A stretch of 42,276 nt of DNA, taken from Phascolarctobacterium_A sp902463975 (GTDB lineage Bacteria; Bacillota; Negativicutes; Acidaminococcales; Acidaminococcaceae). The notes under the pieces are model-generated. The model searched no databases and was not told the DNA's origin. It saw nothing but the letters and a program-made list of their open reading frames with translations. Every line of letters starts with the position of its first letter. Positions within the stretch are counted from its first letter, which is position 1. This document shows, one piece after another, positions 8,098 through 15,482 of this stretch. The position numbers and the translations under genes were made by a program. The stretch covers positions 1 to 42,276 of the forward strand of contig NZ_CABQHJ010000028.1 of assembly GCF_902463975.1 (NCBI RefSeq), written 5' to 3'.

Positions 8098-8715
8098 ATG
8101 ATTGCTATACCACAATGTCTGGACTTTGCAGATGCTCGCCTGACGAAGGATATCTGCGAGTTCTATTTAAGAATGCTGGAAATTAAAAATAGTGAAATTT
8201 ATCTGCACAGCCAGCAGGTTGCCAATTATTCTGCCAGCACTGCCGCTAAGCTTGGTCTGCCTGCCAGCGAGGTTTCGCAGATAAAAACAGCAGCACTGCT
8301 GCACGATATCGGTCAGCTTTCCGTACCCAATATTATTTTGGCTAAGCTGCCGTTTCTTTCTACGCGCGAACAGTCTATTTATAAACGTCACTGCATCGCA
8401 GGCGCCAGCATGTTGGAGAACATTCCCGGCTTTGATACCATCAGCGATATCATTCGCGCCCACCACGAAAAATGGGATGGCACCGGTTATCCCAAACGCC
8501 TTAAGGGCCAAAATATTCCTATCGGTGCACGCATAGTTGCTGTTGCCAACTATTATGACCGCAACCTTAACCCCTGCACCCAGCATTGGCAAAAAACTCA
8601 CGCCGACGCTATCATCGAGCTACAGAACAAGGCAGGCCTCGATTTTGATCCGGCAATAGTTAAAGCCTTTATTGAATCAGTTATCCCACAATCATTACGC
8701 ACACAACTAAAATAG
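8098..8715 (+). CDS. HD-GYP domain phosphodiesterase-like protein
   Basis: A 205-aa stand-alone HD-GYP domain. The family hydrolyses cyclic dinucleotides, most often c-di-GMP. Seen: His37 in LHSQQV, the catalytic HD pair His69-Asp70 (LLHDIGQLSVP), His98 in KRHCIAGA, His122-His123 and the diagnostic WDGTGYP (126-132), plus Asp148 in ANYYD. All expected metal ligands are present, so it should be active. No receiver, PAS or membrane domain is attached, so the input signal must come from elsewhere. AAGGAAA lies slightly far (about 11 bases) from the ATG. Single gene facing away from the candidate RNA. Confidence 0.9.
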   Translation: MIAIPQCLDFADARLTKDICEFYLRMLEIKNSEIYLHSQQVANYSASTAAKLGLPASEVSQIKTAALLHDIGQLSVPNIILAKLPFLSTREQSIYKRHCIAGASMLENIPGFDTISDIIRAHHEKWDGTGYPKRLKGQNIPIGARIVAVANYYDRNLNPCTQHWQKTHADAIIELQNKAGLDFDPAIVKAFIESVIPQSLRTQLK

Positions 8716-8753
8716 CATTGTCAGTCCTGCAAAGACCGACAATGCTATTTTCT
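8711..8753 (+). terminator. Terminator of the HD-GYP gene
   Basis: AATAGCATTGTC (8711-8722) pairs with GACAATGCTATT (8738-8749), followed by TTTTCTTTT. On the minus strand TTTT follows as well, so it may also stop nrdDG transcripts. Confidence 0.75.
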
Positions 8754-8757
8754 TTTA

Positions 8758-8792
8758 CAAAGCTTCCCTGCATCTTTATGCCGGGAAGCTTT
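8758..8792. terminator. Hairpin between convergent genes
   Basis: AAAGCTTCCC and GGGAAGCTTT form a 10-bp stem between the HD-GYP gene and nrdG. Only interrupted T-tracts follow on the plus strand. It probably backs up termination between the convergent units. Confidence 0.5.
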
Positions 8793-8815
8793 GCTGTTTA
8801 TTGTTTTGTATATTA

Positions 8816-9355
8816 CTAAATGCTTAAGCCTTCGCCATCATCCCATTGTACAATCCCATCTGCCTGCAGCGATTCCTGCACCAGGATTACACGTTGGTTT
8901 TCGCTGCCGCGAAAACGCAGATTAGGATTTTTCAGCTCCAGCTTAAATTCTCCGTCTACCAGTACGTCAATGTAGGACAACATTTCCTCAGTGATTTCCC
9001 AAGGACCGAGATTACCGGTCAGCATATCCTTTTCGAAATTATAACCGCTGTAGCACCAGATATCCTTCTTGGGAAAGCGTTCCCTTACCTTACGTAAAAA
9101 CGGCAAAAGTGCTGCCTGATTAGCAGGCTCAAAGGGTTCGCCGCCCAAAAGCGACAGGCCACGGATGTGCTCGTTCTCCAACAGCTCCAGCAAACGCTCT
9201 TGCGTTGCTTCCGTAAAAGGCTGGCCGTAATTAAAATTCCAGGATTCCGGGTTAAAGCAGCCCTTGCAATGATGCGTACAGCCGCTGACAAACAGCGATA
9301 CACGCAAGCCCGGTCCGTTAGCAATATCCAGATTTTTTATTTCTGCGTAATTCAT
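8816..9355 (-). CDS. nrdG: Anaerobic ribonucleotide reductase-activating protein
   Basis: A radical-SAM enzyme (179 aa) that uses a [4Fe-4S] cluster and S-adenosylmethionine to make the glycyl radical on NrdD. The cluster motif CTHHCKGC gives Cys26, Cys30 and Cys33, preceded by the NGPGLRVSLFVSG segment typical of NrdG; the SAM-binding LLGGEPF motif follows. Length is normal. It lies 18 bases after nrdD and is the second gene of that operon, under the NrdR-box promoter upstream of nrdD. Confidence 0.95.
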   Translation of the reverse strand: MNYAEIKNLDIANGPGLRVSLFVSGCTHHCKGCFNPESWNFNYGQPFTEATQERLLELLENEHIRGLSLLGGEPFEPANQAALLPFLRKVRERFPKKDIWCYSGYNFEKDMLTGNLGPWEITEEMLSYIDVLVDGEFKLELKNPNLRFRGSENQRVILVQESLQADGIVQWDDGEGLSI

Positions 9356-9373
9356 ACGCCCTCACCTCGCAAA

Positions 9374-11500
9374 TTACAGATGCATTACTCTGGCTTTGAT
9401 TTCCTTGGTCTTGCCTACATTCCAGAAGTTCTCTCCCAGATAACCACAGGTACGGCGGATAACCGTCATCTTGGAGTGATCCTTGTTGTGGCATGCGGGG
9501 CATTCCCACTCATTATCATCATTAATGGTAATTTCACCATCAAAGCCGCAAACATGGCAGTAATCGGATTTGGTATTAAACTCCGCATACTGGATGTTAT
9601 CATAAATGAATTTGACAACCTCTTCCAATGCTTCGGTGTTGTGACGCATATTAGGAATTTCTACATAAGAAATCGCACCGCCGGAGGAAATATTCTGGAA
9701 CTGGCTTTCAAATTTAAATTTGCTAAAAGCATCAATCTTCTCGCGTACATCAACATGATAGGAGTTAGTATAGTAGCCCTTATCGGTAACATCCTCAATC
9801 GTGCCGAAACGTTCCTTGTCGATACGTGCGAAGCGGTAGCAAAGGCTTTCTGCCGGTGTACCGTACAGACCGAAGCCCAGACCTGTCTGTGCCTTCCATT
9901 TATCGCAGGCACCGCGCAGACGGTTCATAACGCGCAGGGCAAAATCCTCGCCTGCAGGATCGGTATGGCTTACGCCCTTCATCAGCTTGGTCAGCTCATA
10001 AAGGCCGATATAGCCGAGAGAAATGGTAGAATAACCGTTTTCCAGATACTTGTCTATAGTTTCGCCCTTACCCAGACGGGCAATAGCACCGTACTGCCAA
10101 TGTACAGGGCTGACATCGCTCTTAATGCCCTTCAGCGCATTGTGACGGCACATTAGCGCTTCAAAGCACAGCTCCAGACGCTCATCCAGCAGTTTCCAGA
10201 ACTTCTGCTCATCGCCTTTGGCAACAATGCCAATCTGCGGCAGGTTCAGAGAAACTACGCCCTGATTGAAGCGACCTTCGAATTTATAGTTACCGTTTTC
10301 ATCCTTCCAGGGAGACAGGAAGCTGCGGCAGCCCATCGGGGAGAATACATTGCCTTCGTAGTTTTCACGCATCTTCTTGGCGCTGATGTAATCGGGATAC
10401 ATACGCTTAGCGCTACATTTTACTGCCAGACGTGTAATGTAATCGTACTTGCCGCCCTTCAGGCAGTTATGCTCATCCAGAACATAAACCAGCTTCGGGA
10501 AGGCCGGGGTTACATAAACGCCCTTGTCATTTTTAATGCCCTGCAGACGCTGACGCAGAATTTCTTCCACAATCATAGCGTTTTCCTTCAGATACGGATC
10601 ATCCTTCTGCAGATTCAAAAACAGGGTAACAAACGGAGATTGACCATTAGTGGTCATCAAGGTATTGATCTGATACTGAATGGTCTGTACGCCGCCCTTC
10701 AGCTCGTAGCGCAGGCGCTCATTTGTCAGACGCTCCAGAGTTTCGTCATCAATGTTGCCTCCGGAGGTTTCCTTGATGCTCTTTTTAAACTTTTCGTAGC
10801 TCTTACGCAGATATTTGCCAAGATGACGGATATCAACAGACTGACCGCCGTACTGGCTGGAAGCAACAGAAGCAATAATCTGTGTCATAACAGTGCAGGC
10901 AACCTGGAAGCTTTTGGGGCTTTCGATCATTTTGCCGTTCATAACAGTGCCGTTATCCAGCATATCGCCGATATTAATCAGGCAGCAGTTGAAAATAGGC
11001 TGAATAAAATAATCAGCATCATGGAAATGCAGCACGCCTTCTTCATGCGCTTTGGAAATCTTGGCCGGCAGCATGATACGCTTCGTCAGGTCCTTGGAAA
11101 CCTCACCTGCAATCAGGTCACGCTGAGTAGCAGCCATCGTTGCATTTTTATTACTGTTCTCTTCCATTACGTCCTTATTGCTGTTGCGGATTAAGGACAG
11201 AATAGAATCATCGGTAGTGTTAGCCTTACGCACCAAAGCACGTTTATAACGGTAAATAATATACTGCTTTGCCAATTCAAACTTACCGGCATCCATCAGG
11301 CTATGCTCTACCATATCCTGAATGTCTTCTACAAGCAGGCGCATACGGTTACGAGATTGTACGCTATCCGCAATTTCCTGGATTTTATCCTCCTCAATAC
11401 GAAATTCCGGTTCCACGGCAGCATTAGCTTTTTGAATAGCAACAACAATTTTAGCGGCATCAAAGTCTACTGTCTTACCATCGCGCTTAATTACTTTCAT
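9374..11500 (-). CDS. nrdD: Anaerobic (class III) ribonucleoside-triphosphate reductase
   Basis: Makes deoxyribonucleotides from ribonucleoside triphosphates without oxygen, using a glycyl radical. The 708-aa chain has an N-terminal ATP-cone (MKVIKRDGKTVDFD...; allosteric site), the ten-stranded barrel with conserved Cys, a C-terminal zinc site formed by Cys648, Cys651, Cys667 and Cys670, and the glycyl-radical loop RTCGYLG with Gly686. All key residues are intact. The Shine-Dalgarno is not ideal (AAAGGA about 12 bases away), but the N-terminus matches the ATP-cone exactly. A long leader of about 180 bases precedes it, with an early terminator (11646-11671) and NrdR boxes. Confidence 0.96.
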   Translation of the reverse strand: MKVIKRDGKTVDFDAAKIVVAIQKANAAVEPEFRIEEDKIQEIADSVQSRNRMRLLVEDIQDMVEHSLMDAGKFELAKQYIIYRYKRALVRKANTTDDSILSLIRNSNKDVMEENSNKNATMAATQRDLIAGEVSKDLTKRIMLPAKISKAHEEGVLHFHDADYFIQPIFNCCLINIGDMLDNGTVMNGKMIESPKSFQVACTVMTQIIASVASSQYGGQSVDIRHLGKYLRKSYEKFKKSIKETSGGNIDDETLERLTNERLRYELKGGVQTIQYQINTLMTTNGQSPFVTLFLNLQKDDPYLKENAMIVEEILRQRLQGIKNDKGVYVTPAFPKLVYVLDEHNCLKGGKYDYITRLAVKCSAKRMYPDYISAKKMRENYEGNVFSPMGCRSFLSPWKDENGNYKFEGRFNQGVVSLNLPQIGIVAKGDEQKFWKLLDERLELCFEALMCRHNALKGIKSDVSPVHWQYGAIARLGKGETIDKYLENGYSTISLGYIGLYELTKLMKGVSHTDPAGEDFALRVMNRLRGACDKWKAQTGLGFGLYGTPAESLCYRFARIDKERFGTIEDVTDKGYYTNSYHVDVREKIDAFSKFKFESQFQNISSGGAISYVEIPNMRHNTEALEEVVKFIYDNIQYAEFNTKSDYCHVCGFDGEITINDDNEWECPACHNKDHSKMTVIRRTCGYLGENFWNVGKTKEIKARVMHL

Positions 11501-11604
11501 AACCTTTCAGCATCCTTTCTTGTAAAAATCAAAGCTATAAATTCAATTCTTCGTATAAGAACAAAATCCCATAAGTTATTCTTAAAATACTCCTATACGT
11601 TATT

Positions 11605-11635
11605 CAAGGCTCTGACCGTAACGGTCAAAGCCTTG
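11605..11635 (-). promoter_or_regulatory. Second hairpin in the nrdD leader
   Basis: CAAGGCT-TGACCG pairs with CGGTCA-AGCCTTG, a long stem with a 3-base loop, in the untranslated leader of nrdD. No T-run follows, so it is not a terminator; it may stabilise the mRNA or compete with other folds. Confidence 0.45.
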
Positions 11636-11645
11636 TCCTCTTCAT

Positions 11646-11671
11646 AAAAAACAGCTACGGTTAAGCGTAGC
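11646..11671 (-). terminator. Promoter-proximal terminator in the nrdD leader
   Basis: GCTACG/CGTAGC (11654-11671) with a 6-base loop, followed on the minus strand by TGTTTTTT (11646-11653). It lies only about 10-35 bases after the expected start of the nrdD transcript. An alternative outer pairing, AGCTAC with GTAGCT, uses the very first transcribed bases. No upstream minus-strand gene needs this terminator, so it probably attenuates nrdDG. Confidence 0.55.
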
Positions 11672-11686
11672 ATTTTCGGTAGCTTT

Positions 11687-11715
11687 ATTCTACCACAATA
11701 TATCGTGGGTGTCAA
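11687..11715 (-). promoter_or_regulatory. nrdDG promoter
   Basis: A perfect -35 TTGACA (11710-11715), 17-base spacer and -10 TAGAAT (11687-11692) on the minus strand. The proximal NrdR box fills the spacer. Confidence 0.75.
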
Positions 11716-11739
11716 AGATAAATTCATCAATATGTTGAT
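11693..11739 (-). promoter_or_regulatory. Pair of NrdR boxes
   Basis: Box 1 at 11693-11708 (core CAATATATCG in a palindrome) lies between -35 and -10. Box 2 at 11726-11739 (core CAATATGTTG) lies just upstream of -35. Each differs from the NrdR core CWATATATWG by one base, and their centres are 32 bases apart, about three helical turns, the usual arrangement for this ATP/dATP-sensing repressor. Repression by blocking RNA polymerase is inferred; nrdR itself is not in the window. Confidence 0.75.
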
Positions 11740-11900
11740 ATTTTTTTGCTTGTAGACGATTTTTTTGCCAACTTTGCACTTAGCTTTATTTTTGTCTTTT
11801 TCCGCCAATTGCTTTACAAAAAAGTCCCGCGCGAGAGAATGTTCTGCAAAAAAATAGTCCAAATTATTACGCTCAACAGCGATTTTTCAAGCTGTTACCT

Positions 11901-11930
11901 TTGTACACGCATCACAAAATATGGTATAAT
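11901..11930 (+). promoter_or_regulatory. Promoter of the DMT transporter gene
   Basis: TTGTAC (11901-11906), an 18-base spacer and TATAAT (11925-11930), about 38 bases ahead of the start codon. It diverges from the nrdDG promoter. The roughly 190 bases between the two promoters are AT-rich and hold no gene. Confidence 0.6.
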
Positions 11931-11968
11931 ATTTTTTATCTTATTGTTTTGTTATAGGGGTGTTGTTT

Positions 11969-12901
11969 ATGCAAAAATCAACAGAAAATAATCACAGTAC
12001 ACGCGGCGTTTTTATGCTCACCTTGTGTGCCTTCATTTGGGGCACTGCCTTCATTGCACAAAGCGTTGGTGGCGATTACGCTGAGCCTTTGACCTTTAAC
12101 TGTGCACGCAGTATTCTGGCTACTGTCTTTTTATTTGGCTGCTGCCTATTGTTCGACAAAAAAGCTGGTAAACGCTTTACTATTTTAGGCAGTGATGATC
12201 CTATCTATAAAGACCGTTTAATCAAAGGCGGTATTACCTGCGGCTTTTTCCTCTCACTCGCCTGTTTTTTTCAGCAGCTTGGCATTATGTACACTACTGT
12301 CGGTAAAAGCGGCTTTATTACAGCACTCTACATTATCCTTGTGCCAGTATTGAGCTATATCTTCTACCGTCGCTCTGTTTCCCTGCTGCAAGGCATCAGT
12401 GTTGCTGTAGCTGCCGTAGGTATGTACTTCATCTGCATCAACGAAGGCTTTTCTATCAACAAAGGGGACTTATATACCCTTATCTGCGCCTTCTGCTTCG
12501 CTGCGCAGATTATTGCTATAGAAAATATCATCAAAAACCTTGATGGTGTACGCCTGTCGCTTATCCAATTCATGACCTGCTCTGTAATCAATGGTGTGCT
12601 GATGTTTATTTTTGAAACCCCTTCTCTGAGTAATATCGTTGCAGGCTGGGCACCTATCGCCTATGCTGGTATTATGTCCAGCGGCGTAGCCTACACACTG
12701 CAGATTGTAGGTCAGAAGCATGTCAGCTCCCTGGTTGCCTGCATGCTGATGAGTCTGGAATCAGCCTTCGCACTGGTAAGCGGCTGGCTTATTTTGGGGC
12801 AAGCTATGAGCAGCCGTGAAATCTTTGGCTGTGCTCTGGTATTTGCAGCTATTACCCTGGCGCAGCTGCCGGAGGAAATACTGGGATTAAAGAAGCGCTA
12901 A
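11969..12901 (+). CDS. DMT-superfamily (EamA) transporter
   Basis: A 310-aa membrane protein with about ten hydrophobic segments arranged as two EamA repeats (each begins with a GTAFIAQ- or GVAYTLQ-type half). The family exports metabolites or amino acids by proton antiport; the substrate cannot be told. The start is the ATG at 11969 with AGGGG eight bases before; a GTG at 11960 overlaps that site and is rejected. Apparently a single-gene unit with its own promoter. Confidence 0.88.
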   Translation: MQKSTENNHSTRGVFMLTLCAFIWGTAFIAQSVGGDYAEPLTFNCARSILATVFLFGCCLLFDKKAGKRFTILGSDDPIYKDRLIKGGITCGFFLSLACFFQQLGIMYTTVGKSGFITALYIILVPVLSYIFYRRSVSLLQGISVAVAAVGMYFICINEGFSINKGDLYTLICAFCFAAQIIAIENIIKNLDGVRLSLIQFMTCSVINGVLMFIFETPSLSNIVAGWAPIAYAGIMSSGVAYTLQIVGQKHVSSLVACMLMSLESAFALVSGWLILGQAMSSREIFGCALVFAAITLAQLPEEILGLKKR

Positions 12902-12920
12902 GCCTTACACTTAAAATAAA

Positions 12921-12949
12921 TTGACAAAGAAAATATTATTTCCTATAAT
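12921..12949 (+). promoter_or_regulatory. Consensus promoter of the alcohol dehydrogenase leader
   Basis: A perfect sigma-A promoter: TTGACA (12921-12926), 17 bases, TATAAT (12944-12949). Transcription should begin near 12956. Confidence 0.8.
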
Positions 12950-12955
12950 AAGCAA

Positions 12956-13042
12956 AGAACGAGAGATTTCTGATAGCCGTATTTCAGTCCTCTCCAGATT
13001 TGTTTTGAGAGAGACTGCCTACGACACTAGGCAGTCTTTTTT
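12956..13042 (+). promoter_or_regulatory. Candidate attenuator/riboswitch leader (terminator-antiterminator)
   Basis: The leader can form three stems, two of which exclude each other. First stem: GAGAG (12961-12965) with CTCTC (12990-12994) plus CTGA (12970-12973) with TCAG (12984-12987). Antiterminator: 12985-12994 pairs with 13007-13017, ten pairs with one bulged A. Terminator: AGACTGCCT (13012-13020) with AGGCAGTCT (13029-13037), then six T. The antiterminator uses both the 3' arm of the first stem and the 5' arm of the terminator, which is the layout of a regulatory switch. I do not recognise a known ligand-binding core in the short 5' part. A free small RNA of about 87 nt is the alternative. 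Confidence 0.65.
13012..13042 (+). terminator. Intrinsic terminator in the leader
   Basis: A 9-bp perfect stem with an 8-base loop followed by six T, ending 58 bases before the alcohol dehydrogenase start codon. Confidence 0.85.
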
Positions 13043-13100
13043 GTTATTATTCTATCGCATTTAGTCAATGCTAATTTATTACTCGCAAGGAGCTGATATT

Positions 13101-14288
13101 ATGGATCATTTTCAGATTCACGCACCTACACAGATAATCTTCGGTAAAAATACCGAAAATGAAGCAGGTAAATGGTGTAAATATTACGGTGCCCACAAGG
13201 TACTCGTACACTTCGGCGGTCACAGCGCCAAGAAAAGCGGACTGCTGGACCGCGTCTGCGCCAGCCTGCAGGACGCAGGGCTGGAATACGTACTGTTGGG
13301 AGGTGTTGTGCCTAATCCGCAGCTTTCCATGGTTAAGAAGGGCGTAGAGCTTTGCCGTGAGGAAAACGTTGATTTTATTCTCGCAGTCGGCGGCGGCAGT
13401 GTTATCGACAGCGCCAAGGGCATTGGCTACGGCCTGGCTAACCCCGGAGATGTGTGGGATTATTATGCTAAGAAAAAAGAGATTACCGCCTGCGCTCCGC
13501 TCGGCGCTGTGCTGACTATTGCGGCAGCAGGCAGCGAAATGAGCAACTGCAGCGTTATCACCAACGAAGACGGTATGCTCAAGCGTGGCCTTTCTACCGA
13601 TTACGGCTACTGTAAATTCGCTATTATGAACCCTGAGCTTACCTATACGCTGCCTGCCTACCAGACAGCCAGCGGCTGCACTGATATCATGGTGCACACC
13701 CTGGAGCGTTATTTTACCGCTCCTGCCACACATCAGCTGGCACTAATCGACGGCATCGCCGAAACATTGCTGCGCAATGTTATGCGCTATGCTAAAATTT
13801 CACTCAAGGAGCCGGATAATTACGACGCCCGCGCCGAAATCATGTGGAGCGGTACCCTATCACACAACGAAACCACCGGTGACCGCACCTTCGGCGACTG
13901 GTCCTGCCACCAGCTGGAGCACGAGCTGAGCAGCATGTTCGGCGTTGCTCACGGTGCAGGCCTGGCAGCAGTATGGGGCAGTTGGGCACGCTACGTTTAT
14001 AAAGAAAACATCGGCCGCTTTGCCCAGCTGGCAGCTAACGTTTTCCATATTCCCTACAACTTCCGCAATCCCGAAGCTACAGCTTTGGAAGGTATCGCTG
14101 CAATGGAAAGCTTCTTCCGTCATATCGGTATGCCTACCAGCATTCACGAACTGACAGGCAAGGACCTTACAGAAGAGGAAATCAAAGAGCTGGCATATAA
14201 ATGTAGCTTCATGAATACGCGCACCATCGGCCAGTTTAAGGTGCTGACTATTGAAGATATGGAAAATATCTACCGCGCGGCAAAATAA
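13101..14288 (+). CDS. Iron-containing alcohol dehydrogenase (butanol dehydrogenase/YqhD type)
   Basis: A 395-aa group III alcohol dehydrogenase that interconverts aldehydes or ketones and alcohols with NAD(P)H. Seen: nucleotide-binding GGGSVIDSAKGI (97-108) and predicted metal ligands Asp195, His199, His270 and His284, spaced as in YqhD. Start ATG at 13101 follows AAGGAG by eight bases; longer frames have no such site. It is preceded by a consensus promoter and a leader with mutually exclusive terminator and antiterminator stems, so expression is probably controlled by premature termination. Single gene with its own terminator. The physiological substrate is unknown. Confidence 0.93.
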   Translation: MDHFQIHAPTQIIFGKNTENEAGKWCKYYGAHKVLVHFGGHSAKKSGLLDRVCASLQDAGLEYVLLGGVVPNPQLSMVKKGVELCREENVDFILAVGGGSVIDSAKGIGYGLANPGDVWDYYAKKKEITACAPLGAVLTIAAAGSEMSNCSVITNEDGMLKRGLSTDYGYCKFAIMNPELTYTLPAYQTASGCTDIMVHTLERYFTAPATHQLALIDGIAETLLRNVMRYAKISLKEPDNYDARAEIMWSGTLSHNETTGDRTFGDWSCHQLEHELSSMFGVAHGAGLAAVWGSWARYVYKENIGRFAQLAANVFHIPYNFRNPEATALEGIAAMESFFRHIGMPTSIHELTGKDLTEEEIKELAYKCSFMNTRTIGQFKVLTIEDMENIYRAAK

Positions 14289-14303
14289 TCTGTTACTAAA
14301 ACC

Positions 14304-14335
14304 AAAATGCTTCCCTTTGCGGGGAAGCATTTTTT
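14304..14335 (+). terminator. Terminator of the alcohol dehydrogenase gene
   Basis: AATGCTTCCC pairs with GGGAAGCATT, followed by a T-run on the plus strand. Confidence 0.85.
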
Positions 14336-14353
14336 CATCTAGTGCCGGAAATA

Positions 14354-14385
14354 CAAAAAACTCCGTAACTCAAGGGTTACGGAGT
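14354..14385 (-). terminator. Terminator of the rplU-prp-rpmA operon
   Basis: ACTCCGTAAC and GTTACGGAGT (14360-14385) form a 10-bp stem followed on the minus strand by TTTTTTG. It lies 15 bases after rpmA. Confidence 0.85.
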
Positions 14386-14399
14386 AATTTTTATGAAGA

Positions 14400-14693
14400 T
14401 TACATTGCTGCTTCTTCAACAGGATATACACTGATTTGGCGTTTGTCGCGGCCTTTGCGTTCAAATTTAACGCGACCTTCAACCTTAGCATAAATAGTGT
14501 AGTCCTTGCCCATGCCAACATTGTTGCCCGGATGGAATTTAGTACCACGTTGACGAACGATGATGCTGCCAGCGGTTACCAGCTGGGTGTCATGAGCTTT
14601 GGTACCCAGACGTTGTGCGTTAGAGTCACGACCGTTGTGGGAGCTACCAGTACCTTTTTTATGTGCATGTAATTGCAGAATAATTTCAAACAT
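14400..14693 (-). CDS. rpmA: 50S ribosomal protein L27
   Basis: A 97-aa large-subunit protein near the peptidyl-transferase centre. Typical core AHKKGTGSSHNGRDS with the GNNVGMGKD segment. As in other Firmicutes it has an N-terminal extension (MFEIILQLH) that must be removed by the protease Prp, whose gene lies immediately upstream. Odd point: the residue before the predicted cut is His9, where Phe is usual (LQLF or LQFF followed by A). Start ATG at 14693 has AGGAGG eight bases before; a GTG nine bases upstream overlaps the Shine-Dalgarno and is rejected. Confidence 0.96.
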   Translation of the reverse strand: MFEIILQLHAHKKGTGSSHNGRDSNAQRLGTKAHDTQLVTAGSIIVRQRGTKFHPGNNVGMGKDYTIYAKVEGRVKFERKGRDKRQISVYPVEEAAM

Positions 14694-14698
14694 TACTT

Positions 14699-15025
14699 TC
14701 ACCTCCTATGTTCTTGAATGCGAACATATTGCGGACACTGACGCGCTATTGATTCCACTCCATAAATCATGGTTTGCAATATAGCCTCTGTCAGGTCGGT
14801 AGGAGCACTGTTCAATGCTACCTCGAAGATTCCGTCCTTCTGATTAACGACATAGGACGGATTGAGTTTCAAATGTTTTTCCAAGCCAAGCAAGGGAGCC
14901 TGCGTCAGAGCGGAAACCGCGCTGCAGACAATGTCTGAGCCTTCTTCGCTGTAACCTGCATGACCACTGACCTTATAGCCGGTAATCATACCCTGCTTGT
15001 TCCTGAATAAATCAACACTTACCAT
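14699..15025 (-). CDS. prp: Ribosomal-processing cysteine protease Prp
   Basis: A 108-aa cysteine protease that trims the N-terminal extension of ribosomal protein L27. The catalytic pair is visible: His22 in VSGHAGY and Cys34 in DIVCSAVSAL. Placed between rplU and rpmA, the normal Firmicutes position. It has hardly any Shine-Dalgarno of its own and begins five bases after rplU, so translation is likely coupled to L21. Essential wherever L27 carries the extension. Confidence 0.93.
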   Translation of the reverse strand: MVSVDLFRNKQGMITGYKVSGHAGYSEEGSDIVCSAVSALTQAPLLGLEKHLKLNPSYVVNQKDGIFEVALNSAPTDLTEAILQTMIYGVESIARQCPQYVRIQEHRR

Positions 15026-15030
15026 AAAAA

Positions 15031-15342
15031 TTATGCGTTAATAGCGGTGATTTCAACAGTAGTGAACGGTTGACGATGACCTTGACGTTTACGGTAGTTG
15101 GATTTAGCTTTGTATTTGAAAACGAAAATCTTGTCTGCTTTGCCGTGTTCAACAACTTTAGCAACAACTTTTGCACCTTCAACTACGGGCTTGCCAATCT
15201 TAACATCAGCATCATTTACAACGGTCAGAACTTCTTCAAAAACTACTTCAGCGCCAACTTCTGCGTTCAGTTTTTCAACTTGCAGAGTTTCGCCTTCGCT
15301 TACGCGGTATTGTTTGCCACCAGTTTTGATAATTGCGTACAT
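15031..15342 (-). CDS. rplU: 50S ribosomal protein L21
   Basis: A 103-aa 23S-rRNA-binding protein with the characteristic start MYAIIKTGGKQYRV and end KSNYRKRQGHRQPFTTVEI. First gene of rplU-prp-rpmA; GGGAGG precedes the ATG. Transcribed from the promoter at 15454-15482 through a structured leader that is probably used for feedback control by L21. Confidence 0.97.
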   Translation of the reverse strand: MYAIIKTGGKQYRVSEGETLQVEKLNAEVGAEVVFEEVLTVVNDADVKIGKPVVEGAKVVAKVVEHGKADKIFVFKYKAKSNYRKRQGHRQPFTTVEITAINA

Positions 15343-15448
15343 CTATTGCACCTCCCTTAATGATAGACTCGCCAAATACGGTACCCTGACGCCAGGGATT
15401 TTCAGAACCTCTCTGCGCGGTTGGGGACGGACCAAATCAGTCCATACT
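15343..15448 (-). ncRNA. Probable L21 leader RNA
   Basis: About 105 bases of untranslated leader between the promoter and rplU, containing the hairpin CCCTG-GCGT-CAGGG and GC-rich segments. Firmicutes commonly carry an autoregulatory L21 leader at this place; position and structure agree, but I could not compare it with the family model. Confidence 0.5.
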
Positions 15449-15453
15449 GGAAT

Positions 15454-15482
15454 ATTTTACCTTAATGTCTGCTATTTGTCAA
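15454..15482 (-). promoter_or_regulatory. Promoter of the rplU operon
   Basis: Perfect -35 TTGACA (15477-15482), 17-base spacer, -10 TAAAAT (15454-15459). The -35 lies inside the last codons of the preceding gene rng. Confidence 0.75.
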
